Positions 38,385 to 50,340 of a DNA stretch of 64,000 nucleotides are shown here, one piece after another. The stretch is from Liolophura sinensis (taxonomy: Eukaryota > Mollusca > Polyplacophora > Chitonida > Chitonidae): positions 37,228,458 to 37,292,457 of the forward strand of contig NC_088300.1 in NCBI RefSeq assembly GCF_032854445.1, read 5' to 3'. The notes beneath the pieces were generated by a model that did no database searches, was not told the origin of the DNA, and saw nothing but the letters and a program-made list of their open reading frames with translations. The position numbers were made by a program, and so were the translations under genes. How positions within the stretch are numbered: position 1 is the stretch's first letter; each line of letters starts with the position of its first letter.

Positions 38385-38427
38385 GTTTGAAAGTTGGAAT
38401 ATAACTGAATGCAGAAAGTTGAGAAGG
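37683..38427. mobile_element. Unidentified element: broken coding sequence between about 50-bp inverted repeats
   Basis: 37683-37733 and 38381-38427 are inverted copies, roughly 90% identical apart from a 4-bp gap (shared TGAAGTTTGAAAG and TTGGAATATAA). (TA)n runs lie outside the left copy (37640-37662) and just inside the right one (38339-38380). Between them is a plus-strand coding remnant. One side may be a decayed transposon end; the family is not recognised. Confidence 0.6.
37771..38330 (+). pseudogene. Decayed unidentified coding sequence
   Basis: Open from 37771 to about 38070 (includes RLQEYVEKTYGTTRCV and SKHKKSIGKKMDKNAERMEA, a basic helical stretch). It shifts frame near 38068 to RYKDFLNMDTVFIPKW, meets stops at about 38119 and 38160, then resumes as KRFDEEMRELISNKNEDPIK and ends near RRHKRKP before a TA run. 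The consistent codon-like content across frames suggests a once-intact protein of about 180 residues. A CACAG acceptor-like site precedes it, so a cellular retrogene or an exon are alternatives. Confidence 0.45.
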
Positions 38428-38470
38428 TTTTTTTTGTGTTTTTCCTATGTAAATTCTCCTCTATTTCTTC

Positions 38471-38483
<13 letters not shown>

Positions 38484-38526
<43 letters not shown>
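38484..38526. repeat. Poly-A plus (TA)n microsatellite
   Basis: A run of A then TA dinucleotides; both strands translate as alternating Tyr/Ile, which is meaningless. Confidence 0.95.
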
Positions 38527-38527
<1 letters not shown>

Positions 38528-39023
38528 AGGCAATATTAACATTATTGCAAAAGTATAGGTACATAGAAGTGACATTGCTGACGTTTCATTTTTTGAATTT
38601 TAATTTGATTTTAATCTTCGAGGGTCGAGAACACACATAACGAGACTATAAAACACAAATCAACTAACTTCAAAAAATAAAAGCTGAGCAAGGTCAAATA
38701 GTTTAATTGCCAATTTAAACAGAGCATCCTATAAAAAAAAGTGGCGTGGCATGTTGACAGGTGAAATGTTGATTACACAGATGATTTACCTGTACTTACT
38801 TGTATTTACATCTTTCTTTAAGTCAATGTAATGGACTAGACTTTGCTCAGCTTTTTTTGTTTCCATATATATATATTCCATACATATATATCATGTGTCA
38901 TATGTATGTATTTGTTTTGTTTTTTTTTTCAGACGCCTCGCGCGTAGGCTTGGGGATAGAGAGCTATGATAGCTTTGGCTCGGTTAACCATTAGCGTGTT
39001 CGGAACATACAAGCATAAACAAA

Positions 39024-42000
39024 ATGGCGAACAATAGCACATCGGAAGCGTCAACGCCGCTGAGTGGAGCGGCAGTTGTGAGTACAACATAATAATGTAC
39101 AAATGGAATATTTATCTTTCAGTCTTTCAATTCCACGCGAATTTAACATACACTGTTTTTGGCTAATACGAGGCTCAAATATATAGCTATAACAAACAAC
39201 CTAAAATGTTGAAATTATTTTAAGGTTTTACTAGTGAAATCTTATTATTAGGAACACAAAAATTTAAAGTGTATGTAAAGGACAATTAAAGCAAACACAA
39301 GAGCATTTTGGACAAAATTGGTAAATTCAGATATAACGTAAATGTTTTCTCCGCGGTATAAATCTTTTCCGCGGAGAAAAAGGTTTACACCGCAGAGAAA
39401 ACGTTTACACCACAGACAAAACGTTTACACTGCAGAGAAAACGTTTGCATCGCGGAGAAAAGGTTTATACCGCGGTGAAAAGGTTTACACCACGGAGAAA
39501 ACGTTTACACCGCGGAGAAAATGGTTACACCACAAGGACAACGTTTACACTGCAGAGACAAAGTTTACACCGCCGAGAAAACGTTTACACCGCCGAGAAA
39601 ACGTTTACACCACGGAGAAAACGTTTACACAACTTTTTCTGTGTTTTTCGAAGTTTTTAGTTTAAAATGTTTTTGTTTCTGCGTTCATTTTCTTTTGCAT
39701 ATACTTCAGACCTTGATTCATGATGATAAATTTCATTAGAAAGTGTTCTGAAGTATTGTAAATCAGTACAAAATGTTAAAAATCTCGAATGGCATCTACA
39801 GGTCATCATATTTACTAAGAAATCTTGTCACCCTAACCTAGTTTGTAAATTTATTGAGTGCAAAACCATCTAGTAAATGCATTGTAACGCATTTTACATT
39901 CTTCATATAAGAAGGTATACCTGATATATACTGCATAGGTGTACATAAATGTGTGTTTGTAATATACATATGTACCTGTGTCCATCTTTGTTTTGACAGG
40001 CCGCGATTGTACTTGGCATTATCGTCGCTCTCCTCCTGGTGGTTATTGGTGTTCTGGTGTACTGTGTGTGCAGATATCGATGGAGACTGGTCTCCAGGAG
40101 TCACTCTTCCAGGACATTGAATTACTATGAGACACCCATGGAGATTCTACCTATTCCCCGAAGAATGCCGGACAACGAAAACGTCGTTGACCCATCGCCT
40201 GAGCCAGTGTTTGATCATGTGATTAAGAAGACAACCGTCCAATTATGGGGAAGGCAAGCAACCATTGTTGGTAACACTAAAACACTATCACAGGTGTATT
40301 CAGCATCACAGAGCTACTTCTCCAAACAGGGGAAGCTGCGCAAAGATGAGAACTTTACCATCCCATCTAATCGCTTGACCATTCACTCCGTCTTATTCTC
40401 CACGGATCTCCCGAAAGGTCAGTTATCGGATATTCAGCTGTCTGATAGCCAGTCAACTGTTGGCGTCCCGTCTCAACGTCCTACGTCCTACATTAATTTG
40501 CTCGGGCCCGGTGACACGGCATCCGCGCACTCCCAGGTACCATATATCGGCCAGAAGGAAATCTTCAAACATGCGGTTCTGGGTGCCACGGGAGGATCTA
40601 TAGAACTCTCTGGGATCAGATTGGAAGTTCCAGAAGGAGCCCTAGCTAAAGATATAGAAATTTCCATAGGAGTCACGTGGGATACAAATAAATATCCTCC
40701 TCTTTCAACTAAGGAAGCTCTTCTCAGCCCAGTTGTAGTCTGCGAACCACTTGGTACAGTATTTACAAAAGCGGTAAAGCTTTCCTTCCCGCATTGTGCG
40801 TTGGACGACTTGAGAGGTTGGATGCCAAAGTTGATGTGTAGCCAGAATAGGATAGATTCAACCCCTCACTGGAAAATGATGACTATAGCTGACTATTCTG
40901 AAAGAAGCTTTGCCAACAAAGTCGTTAGTGTTGGAATCAAACATTTCACCCTGTATACGTTGGTTGCGGAGCCAAAAGCTGACCAGCGCACGGCTAAAGA
41001 CGTCAAGCTTCTGGCATTTGCTCCTCCTCTAAAAACAGGGAAACTTCATAAAATTAGGATTTACTGTGTAGAAAATTATGAGAAAGAGCTGCAGGTGAGT
41101 TGTACTCTGTTAAATTTGGTCTGAGTGGTGCTAGAGTGTATTCTGCTATTGTGGCATATTATTCTGTTAGATCAGGATAAAGATTGCATTAGACTAACAG
41201 AATATTATGTTGAATATGACACATAATTATGTTATAATAACAGAATACACTCTAGCATTACTAAGACAACAGCCTTTCTGTTAAAATTAATAGATTATTT
41301 TTTGAGAATTCTGGTGCCGACGGGCCTTCACCTTGGACAGGACATCTTATAATTGAGACAGATCAATGTGTTTAAAGCCTTTATCTTTATATAGCTTTCA
41401 CTTGTAGGCCTATGTAACGGTGTTAGTTGTTTGAATGAAATAATGGCATTAAAGTATTCGAAGTAAATCGCACAACCTCAACCCAAAATGCGGAGATTCT
41501 CAACAAAATATCAAGGACTTATAATTAATACACACATGACTTCAGTCCAAAGCATGTGTTGAAGCTGGATTCTTCAACTAGACAACCGATTTCAATACAC
41601 AACCAGTCTTCAGTTTTGACAATTACAGTATAAGAACAGTGGCTGACGATATAGAAAATGTGTAGTCTTTGCAAGTACACGGGCTGGTCTCCATCCACAC
41701 TCTCCATTCACTACACTCACCGAAATGGTTACCAGTTGGCGTTGGGTAAGATTCAGTGAGTATAATGGACTCCTTGAACCGGAAGTGGAAACATTTTCTT
41801 CAACGTTTAACGACAGGTAATAATTTGATGAAGATTTCTCAACTTGCTGTACTACTAAACAAATTGAAATCACAAAATCGGAAATTTAAACAGGCAACCG
41901 GAAGTTTAAACGTTTAAACAGTGTCCACTCGGCCAGTATGTATTGTAAAAGTGTCTTTAGGAATGAGTGCAACAAATCCGGGAATACAAGAAAATAAAGG

Positions 42001-45000
42001 GCGTCAAAATAAGGTTAAAACCATCAGCCGACTAAAAGTAGATAGCACAGTGTGGCTAAACAGTACTAGTCGGCATGTGTAATTCAGTGTTACGTCTTAC
42101 GTATTCCGTGAATGGTGTAATAACTTATGTCGTTCACGCCTTTGTAACCGGACAGACGTCGTATAAGTGAAATAATCTTGAGTAAGGCGTAAAACACCAA
42201 TAAATGAAATAAATAAATATTGTGAGCGTTTGTGTATAAACATGACTGGCACATTGCCCTATACATACGCGGAATTAGAATTAAATACAAAGTCTCATGC
42301 ACCAAAGCAAAGGTTTTCATTATTCGCGCTATTCTAGGTGAGTGCAATCGACAATCGGTATAATTTTGAGCAATAATTTAGAAACTATCAACTTGAATTG
42401 CTGCGATTTCTTGTTAACATTGGACTGGTTTTATATCCGGCGGCTCCATACTTACATAGCTCCGCAAAATATGTTAATATCGCATGAATGGAAAGCATAG
42501 TATTGCTGTCAATCGATAAAGTCAATAGAACTCCACAGGTGTAGATACACCCACGTGAATAATTTCATGTTAGCAAACCTAATCGCCATTGGTACATGCA
42601 TGTACAACTGTGAACGTTTCAATCCGTATTCAAAATTAAATTGGTATATAAGGAAAACGTACGCCACTTACTGCCAATGCACGTAGGCTTTCTGACCAAC
42701 CGAATCGAATAACCGATTTTCAGAAACCTTGTCAATTTTCACGAAAATAATGCTTGAAAATATATTTGTTAGGAAGTCCATATGAATTAAGATATGTTTA
42801 GTCATTTGTTGATTCTTTTCATTTCCATATCTAAACTGCATATCTATTTCAGGATATACAAGAGGAGGAAGTAGATCTCGGTGGCCGACGTGTTCATCCC
42901 AAAAAGTCTATTTTCATTTACAATACCGGAGAAAACCTCTGCTTGGAGAACCATCTGGATTCGAGCCTCTGGAACCTGATTGGTGACCAATCTGTAGTGA
43001 GTTAGATCAACTCAAGCTCGCATTGTAACGATATATAACATGGGTAACAAATAGGTACCTTTTACTCCGCCAGAAGGGAGTGAGAACGGGTGATTTTTTC
43101 TGCGCCAGAAGGTAGTGAGAACGGGTGCTTTTTTCTACGCCAAAAGATAGTGAGAATGAGTGCCATTTTGTACGCTAGAAGGTAGTGAGAGCAAATGCCT
43201 TTTTCTACGCCAAAAGATAGTGAGAATCAGTGCCATTTTCTACGCCAGAAGGTAGTGAAAAATGGGTCTCTTTTTTTGCACCTGAAGGTAGTGAGAATGT
43301 GTGTCTCTTTCTACGCCAAAAGGTATTTGAGAATGGCTGCCTTTACCGACTCAAAAGGGTAGTGAGAATAGGTGCCTTTGCCGACTCAAAATGGTAGTGA
43401 GAATGGCTGCCTTTACCGACTCAAAAGAGTAAGTGAGAATGGGTGCCTTTTTCTACGCCAAAGGGTGTTGAGAATGGATGCCTTTTTCTGCGCCAATTAG
43501 GGAGACAGAATTTTCATACACCGTAGTGTAGTCAGAATGGGTGCTGTTTTTTACATCAAAAGTCAGTGAGAATGTGTGCCTTTTCCTACTTCAAAAGATC
43601 ATGAGAATGGGTGCTTTTATTCCACCAAAAAGCCAGTGAGAATGTGTGCCTCTATTTACGCCAAAAGGTATTGAGAATGGGCGCCTTTTCGTACACAGTG
43701 TGGTTAAAGTGGCTACCACTAGCCAAAGGGCAGTGAGAATGAGTGACTGCCTGTTTCAGACCAAAGGGTATTGAGAATGGGTACCTTTTTCTACGCCAAA
43801 AACGAGGCAGAATGTGGGCCTTTTCCTACACCAGAGTGTAGTGAGAATTTGAAACCATTCCAAATTCTCCATACATGGACAGATTTATCCAAATATCAAA
43901 TGTGATGTTAATTAGAGAAATGGGTATATTGTTCATGGGTACAGATATGAATAGCACAAGACGCCTATGTATAGCCTATATAGGTCCATAATCTGACGAT
44001 GAATCAACCGTATTGTGTCTGGTGTTTTCGTCTCAGCACCAGAATGCACATAGTGCTGAACACCCAATATAAAATACACATAGATAGCCTGAGATCCACC
44101 AATGATATTAGGATATGAGAATGTCGATTTCAGCCAGATTATCTGCGTGATAATTTCAGGAGTTGCAGTATGAGCAGATCTGGCATGGATTGACTCCCAA
44201 CCACGAGTTTGCCTTTACTACCAAGGCGAATGCGGACGTTTTCCACAGTAAGTTTGTGGCGTATCAGAAAGCGTATGAAAGCCAAGTGTCAGGTCTTGAA
44301 CATCTCCCAGCAGGCCGAGCAAGAGGTGAGAAGATGGCTGCTAATCTATTGATGTACAATTATCCCCTGTATTAACACATCTAACTAATTACCATGTTCA
44401 ACAGTGTTGGTTGAAATATCAGGGCAAAGTCAAAACACATCGTCCGAGGTCAAATTCTTAGAAACGTGATGTTGTAAGATTAAGAGTATAGTAACTAGAA
44501 TATCTCGTTCGATTTTTATTGCTGTTCCTTTATGTAATCATAACTGATAACTGTGCTCAAATAACAAATGTCCAGTGTTCTGTGTTACTCCTGTACATTA
44601 AGGGATCAATACTTATCTATATACTTTGAATTTCAGTCGCCTTTAACATATTCAGATCTGATTCTCACTGAGTTTGTCCTGATGAGAGGTGAAAACGTAG
44701 CATAGTTAACATCCACGGACTCAGGCTTGACTGTGAACTAAGGTGTGTTCAGATTGTTATCCAATTTTAAACTAACAACGGTCATTTTCATAGCCTTGAG
44801 ATGTTAAAATACATGTGGGGCCTTTCATAACTGTACGCAGCAGTATACAGGAAATTCTGATGTTACTTATACTTAAACGTCAACACCAGTATGATAAATA
44901 ACGACTGTTGATACATAACCGATAAAATGCCTTTAGGGCTCACAATCTAATGTATTCAGTATATGAAAGGAAAGTTGAAGGATTTTGTCTTAGAACAATA

Positions 45001-45567
45001 GCAAATATAAATTCAGTTACTCCAACAAAAAGGCGAGCAGTGCTGCCAGAGCCGGCGCAGAGAACAAGAAAAATTTCAAAACCTAATGCAACCATGAACA
45101 ATTATTCTTTAGCTAGTCACTGGAATATGGACAATTGCAATAAATATTATACCTGTCGCAATAGACAGAAACCTCTGATATCCTTTTGTACACGTGAAAA
45201 CTCCTTTCTTCTTTTTAGAAAGCATCATTTTTACATCGTTGAGTTTCAGGTGGTTAGCAATCCGTGGTCAGTGTCGACTGGATTGATCCCCAAAGAACTA
45301 CGATTAAGGCTGGTCATGTTACTGGAGCCGCACAATGTCTCCGGCAACAACTGGCAGATGTTTGCTGACATCATCGGCTTGTCAGCTTCAGAGATCCGGT
45401 ACCTAGAGAATAATGAGTCTCCTGTGGACGCCGTGCTGAACAAATGGGAGAGTCAGAAAGAGACTCTTGACGATCTTCACCGGATCATGCTGGACATGAA
45501 GCGTGAAGATGCTGCCATGGAAATTGACAAACACAGAGCGGGTGAAGCAAGTCCTGACGAGCCTTAG
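39024..45567 (+). CDS. UNC5CL: UNC5CL-like ZU5-UPA-death-domain membrane protein (five exons, frame discrepancy in exon 4)
   Basis: Exons: 39024-39077, 40000-41094, 42853-42996, 44160-44325, 45250-45567 (TAG). About 591 aa if one surplus base in exon 4 is ignored. Domains: an 18-residue N-terminus with NNST glycosylation sequons and no signal peptide; a membrane helix at about 19-43 (IVLGIIVALLLVVIGVLVYC) followed by Arg-rich RYRWR; a linker; ZU5 at about 205-340 (GGSIELSGIRLEVPEGALA); UPA at about 350-495; a death domain at about 500-580 (NNWQMFADIIGLSASEI). There are no Ig or thrombospondin domains, so it matches UNC5CL rather than netrin receptors UNC5A-D; vertebrate UNC5CL signals towards NF-kB/JNK. 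Exon 4 is 166 nt, although both neighbouring phases are 0. AATAAA is at 45751. Confidence 0.88.
39345..39635. repeat. 21-bp minisatellite, about 14 copies
   Basis: Unit core AAACGTTTACACCGCGGAGA with CACAG and GCCGAG variants. In UNC5CL-like intron 1. The 21-bp period leaves all frames open as 7-residue repeats, so the 107-aa open frame over it is not counted as a gene. Confidence 0.95.
41124..41263. mobile_element. Foldback MITE, 24-26-bp terminal inverted repeats
   Basis: Ends GTGCTAGAGTGTATTCTG and, inverted, ATGCTAGAGTGTATTCTG. A second inner inverted pair (ATTCTGTTAG / CTAACAGAAT) makes most of the element palindromic. Lies 30 bp past the exon 2 donor of the UNC5CL-like gene. Confidence 0.82.
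42150..42220 (+). mobile_element. SINE family A tail fragment
   Basis: GTCGTATAAGTGAAATAATC to CACCAATAAATGAAATAAAT; only the last 70 bp remain. In UNC5CL-like intron 2. Confidence 0.8.
43055..43860. repeat. Degenerate minisatellite, about 35-bp unit, about 22 copies
   Basis: Units share GTAGTGAGAATGGGTGCC and TTTTTCTACGCCAAAAG with many substitutions and length changes. In UNC5CL-like intron 3. Confidence 0.88.
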
Positions 45568-46589
45568 CAAGTCGTCATTTCCAAAAAATGTAGCTGAAAC
45601 AAAATCTGTAGGGGATATACGCAACGACAAATCATACGGCCCTTCATTGGCTGACACTGACTGAAGCCAAGTGAAAAATATTGTTTGTGTTTGACGGTGT
45701 TGGGAAAGTGTTCTCTTTGGTGACTGATGGCATTTCCTTCACAGTAAGATAATAAAATATACATCAAGTGCCTCTGAAATGTTGTCCACAGCAGTCTCTT
45801 GGGCGAAATAACCCATGCTCCACAGACTTTCATGTAGAAATTGTACACATACAATTTTACACGTAACCTTTTGTGATGACCCAGGGGAGGCAATTCAGTA
45901 AACTGCTTTATATTTACCTATACCTCAATTAACCTGTAATTCTCCTTAATTAAAATAGCCAATCAATGAAATAGTCACATTAAAAACCGCATAAATACGG
46001 TCTGGTATAGCAATTCTTGTTACTGTTTTTCATTAACTGTATAATTTCAACATTTTCAGAGGTAGAACACCCAAGAAAAATACGAGTGACGTAGTAGGAA
46101 GGGGCATGCGAGATATGGTATCAGACAGGCCTATTCGCATACTGTACGCATAATAATGTGCACGTAGAATGTACAGCACAAGTCCTTGCGTTTAGTAGGA
46201 CATTCCAGGGCTTGTCAAACTGTGTAGGTTGTGCAAACATGACAAAGCATCAAAGAACGTTACTAGTGTAGTGAGCACAGACGAGAATACTCATTAACGA
46301 CTATGGGTAAAGGTTCATTCCAAAGGGGAGGGCGAGACCACCCCTGGAAATGTCGTGCAACTGTTTATAAATACTTATATTTTCAGATATCGTTTTATTG
46401 TACATGGTCTTTTTCAGTCTAGTAAAGTTTTAAAACCAAATATCTCTGACTTTGTTCACTTTCTCTCAGCTGTCCTGAAACCCGAATGGTGAAAGTGGAA
46501 CTCGCTTATGTATATATTCAGTCGTGGAGGTTTCATAGCACGTTTCGTTACACCGTAAACAGACCACAGTTAGCCTACTGAATCATAAC
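45568..46589. other. 3' flank of the UNC5CL-like gene
   Basis: 3' UTR with AATAAA at 45751, then sequence without a supported feature. Confidence 0.5.
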
Positions 46590-46945
46590 CAACGATTGCA
46601 GTGCCGTAACCATAAACAAGCCGCAGTTAGCCTACTGAACCATAACCAGCGACCACAGCGTCGTAACCATATACAAACCGCAGTTAACCTACTGAAACAT
46701 AACCAGCGACCACAGCGTCATAACAATACACAAACCGCAGTTAACCTACTGAAACATATCCAGCGACCACAGCGTCGTAACCATAAACAAGTCGAAGTTT
46801 GTCTACTGGACCATAACCAGCGACTACAGTGTCGTAACCATAAGCAAGCCGCAGGTAACCTACCGAATCATAACCGGCGATCACAGCGTCGTAACGATAT
46901 ACAATCCACAGTTAGCCTGCTGAACCATAACTACCGACTACATAC
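46590..46945. repeat. 57-bp minisatellite, about 6 copies
   Basis: Units share ACCATAACCAGCGACCACAG and CGTCGTAACCATA. 57 is divisible by three, so one frame stays open (136 aa of 19-residue repeats from 46596); judged non-coding. Confidence 0.92.
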
Positions 46946-47204
46946 CACAATGTATAAAGAAGTCTCTTTCGCGAACGCATTCACAGAAAGAAGATTTACC
47001 CATTGACTTGACTGGTACGTGTATGTGGCCTGTACCTGCTTGCTACAGTAGTTAAAATAATGCTCGAAAATGCTGCTACAATGCAATACTACAGAGAATG
47101 CCTTTACATCTGACCTGGAATGATAAAGTAATCATTTCAAAGAATGCGAGTTTAAACTTCGATAGAACAGCATGGAGGCTCCCAATGCTGGGATATAGAC
47201 ATAG

Positions 47205-47365
47205 CCCGGCCGTAGGTGAGAAGATTTTCCAGCAACCTGCGGATGGCCGTGGGTTTCCCCCGGGCGCTGCCCGGTTTCTTCCCACCATAATTCTGGCCGC
47301 CGTCGTATAAGTGAAATATTCTTGAGTACGGCGTAAAACATCAATCAAATAAATGAATAAATACA
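47205..47365 (+). mobile_element. SINE family A, 5'-truncated
   Basis: Body from GGTGAGAAGATTTTCCAGC through GTCGTATAAGTGAAATATTC to CAATCAAATAAATGAATAAA. Confidence 0.9.
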
Positions 47366-47742
47366 TATAGACATTGCTATGTTGTGTCATGGCCACATAC
47401 CACAGTGTGAGGTGCATGCTTATCAAATAACAGTGTTTCGGTCGCTCGGTCGAGTTTATGCCACCCTTTTAACACTGACTATTCATTGAACACGGGGACG
47501 AGTTGGCGGTCCCAGCTTAGTCCCTTATGAACTGGCTTCATATATACAGATAAATAATAAATGTTCAGTTTACGAGCCCTTCTTCAACTTAAGAGCTTGA
47601 GAAAAAAAAGTACCGCAATATAGTATATTTGACTGGCAAATTGCAGTTCGAATAAATCAAACGATAAATGTATCCCGAAATGAGGAAGTCGCGTGTTGAA
47701 ATACACTGAGTTACCACTAACCATAGTTGGTTGCGTCTTTAA

Positions 47743-48275
47743 GTCAGGTACTTGATGAAGTGCGGTGCATTCTATGTCAGGCACTTGGTGAAGTGCGGTG
47801 CATTCTATGTCAGGTACGGTACTTGGTGAAGTGCGGTGCATTCTATGTCAGGTACTCGGTGAGGTGCGGTGCATTCTATCTCAGGTACTTGGTGAGATGC
47901 GGTGCATTCTATCTCAGGTACTTGGTTGGGTGCCTTGTATTCTGTCTCAGGTACTTGGTGAGGTGCAGTGCATTCTATATCAGGTACTTTGTAAGTTGCG
48001 GTGCGTTCTATGTCAGGCTCTTGGTGAACTGCGGGGCATTTCATGTCAGGCACTTGGTGAGGAGCGGTGCATTTTATGTCAGGTACTTGATGAGGAGCGG
48101 TGTATTTTATGTGAGGGGCTTGATGAGGGGCGGTGCGTTCTATGTCTGGTACTTGATGAGGGGCGGTGCATTCTATGTCGGATACTTGATGGGGGTGGTG
48201 GTGCATTCTAGGTACTTCGTGAGGTTCTGTGTATTCTATGCCAGGAACTTGGTGAAGTGCGGTGCATCCTTCAAG
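47743..48275. repeat. 33-bp minisatellite, about 16 copies, open on both strands
   Basis: Unit GGTACTTGGTGAAGTGCGGT plus GCATTCTATGTCA. The period is a multiple of three, so long frames exist on plus (191 and 137 aa) and minus (157 aa). No splice sites or start context support translation. Confidence 0.95.
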
Positions 48276-48604
48276 CATTGGCTCGGATTAACTCACCCAT
48301 AAATCTGACAATTGTTCAACAACAAAAATCCAATAGAGCTAGGCACAAATACCAATAAATATGAAAATATGAGTTTATAAATAATTGTCTGAATTTGATA
48401 TTATATTCACAGCAGAAACAAAACGACAGATTGTGAGCTTGCCGTCTTGGAGATAGTTGAAATTGTAAATGACTTACATTTAAATGAATATTTCCGTGAG
48501 GGTATAATTTATTTCCTTATTTCTTTTGTGTCTCTTTTTTCTCCAAATAAAGCGGTGTTTCTCATATAAACCAGAGCGACGATATCTGTTTATTTGTATT
48601 TATT

Positions 48605-48720
48605 TGATTTCTTTAATGGATTGGTGTTTCACGGCGCGCACAAAACTTTCACCAACAAGGAAGGCAACTATGTGAGGAAATTTGGGGGAAACACACGACC
48701 ATCCGTAGGTTTGTGAAAAC
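48605..48720 (-). mobile_element. Decayed SINE family A
   Basis: Reverse tail (GGATTGGTGTTTCACGGCGC) and GGGGGAAACACACGACCATC. No duplication found. Confidence 0.65.
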
Positions 48721-50331
48721 CTCACCCATTCGCCCCACAGTGTACATGTTTGCACCCTTCAGAAAACACACAAATCGGATAATGCCTCTGCGAATTTAAA
48801 ATAGGAGAAAGAAAAAATGAATACAGAGACGAGGATTTAAAAACGAAGATAATTCGTCGAGATACTGAAAGTATGAAATAGTTTGCAGAGAACGCCTGCA
48901 GTGGTACCGACAACAATATAAGATTCCAAAAATAGCTTCTGCCAAGTAGGCCTATGAGAGAAGTGACATCTGCTTTCGCTTCCAGCCTTCCTTTCTTCTT
49001 TGGTCATCAGAACCGGACAGTAATTCATTACTAATTGCAACAAAAGGGACAATGCCCCGCTAGTTACCATTTACAAGGGGGGCAGTAAAGTATATACATT
49101 TATGTCATATTTGGCACATGAAAAGTGGTGTTGGGATAACTACCACCATGTAATGGAATGGTGCTTGGCGCAATAGTTACGACGATGCGATGCCCAAACA
49201 AATTCAATGACCAGAATGGCTCATCGATTAGTAACTGTAGTGAAGAATAAAGCTTGCCTCGACGGAATGATAGTCCTGAGAGGGAGTTTTTGACGCCACC
49301 GTCAGTCGAGCTAACGTACACTTAAGAAATGCAAGTTTTTCCCTCGGATATTCTTAACTGAAAACATAAATTAAACAGGTAAGGAGCTAACTACGTATAT
49401 ATCCCTCAAATTAACACCATATTCTGTTGCATACAGGTCTACCTGAGATTATTCACTTAAATTTAGACTTTCAGTCCTATTATTTTTAGTCCAGTTGTCA
49501 ATTGATATAATTCGTATAACCCTGCATTCAACCAACTTTAAAACCATGCACGAGTTTACTATCGAAAGACCCAGCAATGCCGCCAAACGAGCACTGTCGC
49601 ATATGAAAACTGATCCTCTATTGAAACGCAATTTAAAATGCTGCATTTGCCCTATGGCGATACAACAACTAAACAAGTGATCTGTACCTCCTTGTTTTCT
49701 ACTAAGAAAAAGTTTAGAATATCGAGTTCACCTTGTATTATATTGCCAGGTATTGGAATTCCGTTTTGCGATTTTCGGACTGCACCATAAGTACACAGTT
49801 ACAGTTTGCTATATCCAAACATTAAGACATACAGATAAGACTGCAAGAAAAAGCCTTTTTGATGGCGTTCTTTTCCGAAGAAATAATTTCTAGTGAACAC
49901 CGTATCCCTACGTCTAGATTTACGTTTCCAGCTGACGTCATAAATGCATTTATTGTATGTGTCTAATGAACGTTATAATTCCCGTTAACCAAACGTCTTG
50001 TTTAAAGTGAACTTAAAGTAAACCACTAAAACTGAATCAATTAATAAAGTAGTATTCCATGTTCTAAAAATATTTCAAAAAATTCTACACCGCTTATCAA
50101 CAAAATAAATAGAAAACATTCGTCAGTACCTAGTCACTCATTTGGTGATGCCATTTTGCCATGGTATAGCAATCTAGGGTGACATCACAAAACCTAGGAG
50201 CTCTGCCGTACCACCGGTATTAAACAATGTGGCAATGAGAAAATACAAACAAAGTATTTGTATAAAGTAAAGAGTATCCGCTCTCTTCCTTGTTCAAAAT
50301 ACCGATGTTTCTTTCAGTTTGGCGCTTGGTC
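48721..50331. other. Intergenic, nothing supported
   Basis: Several short open frames (for example 49495-49680) show no recognisable domain, splice context or codon signal. Confidence 0.4.
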
Positions 50332-50340
50332 AGACACAAG

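Noticed and set aside
38191-38640. 149-codon plus and 111-codon minus frames
   Set aside because: Mostly Tyr/Ile runs from (TA)n and poly-A sequence; the first 50 codons belong to the decayed coding remnant described separately.
39342-39665. 107-codon basic repeat protein
   Set aside because: Produced by a 21-bp array inside an intron of the UNC5CL-like gene; adjacent frames are open too.
44950-45249. In-frame extension upstream of the last UNC5CL-like exon (ORF of 205 codons in total)
   Set aside because: A strong acceptor (GAGTTTCAG) at 45241-45249 marks the exon start; the upstream part has no UPA or death-domain similarity. An alternative first exon is not excluded.
46596-47006. 136-codon repeat protein on the plus strand
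   Set aside because: Produced by a 57-bp tandem array; no domain, no splice sites, no promoter evidence.
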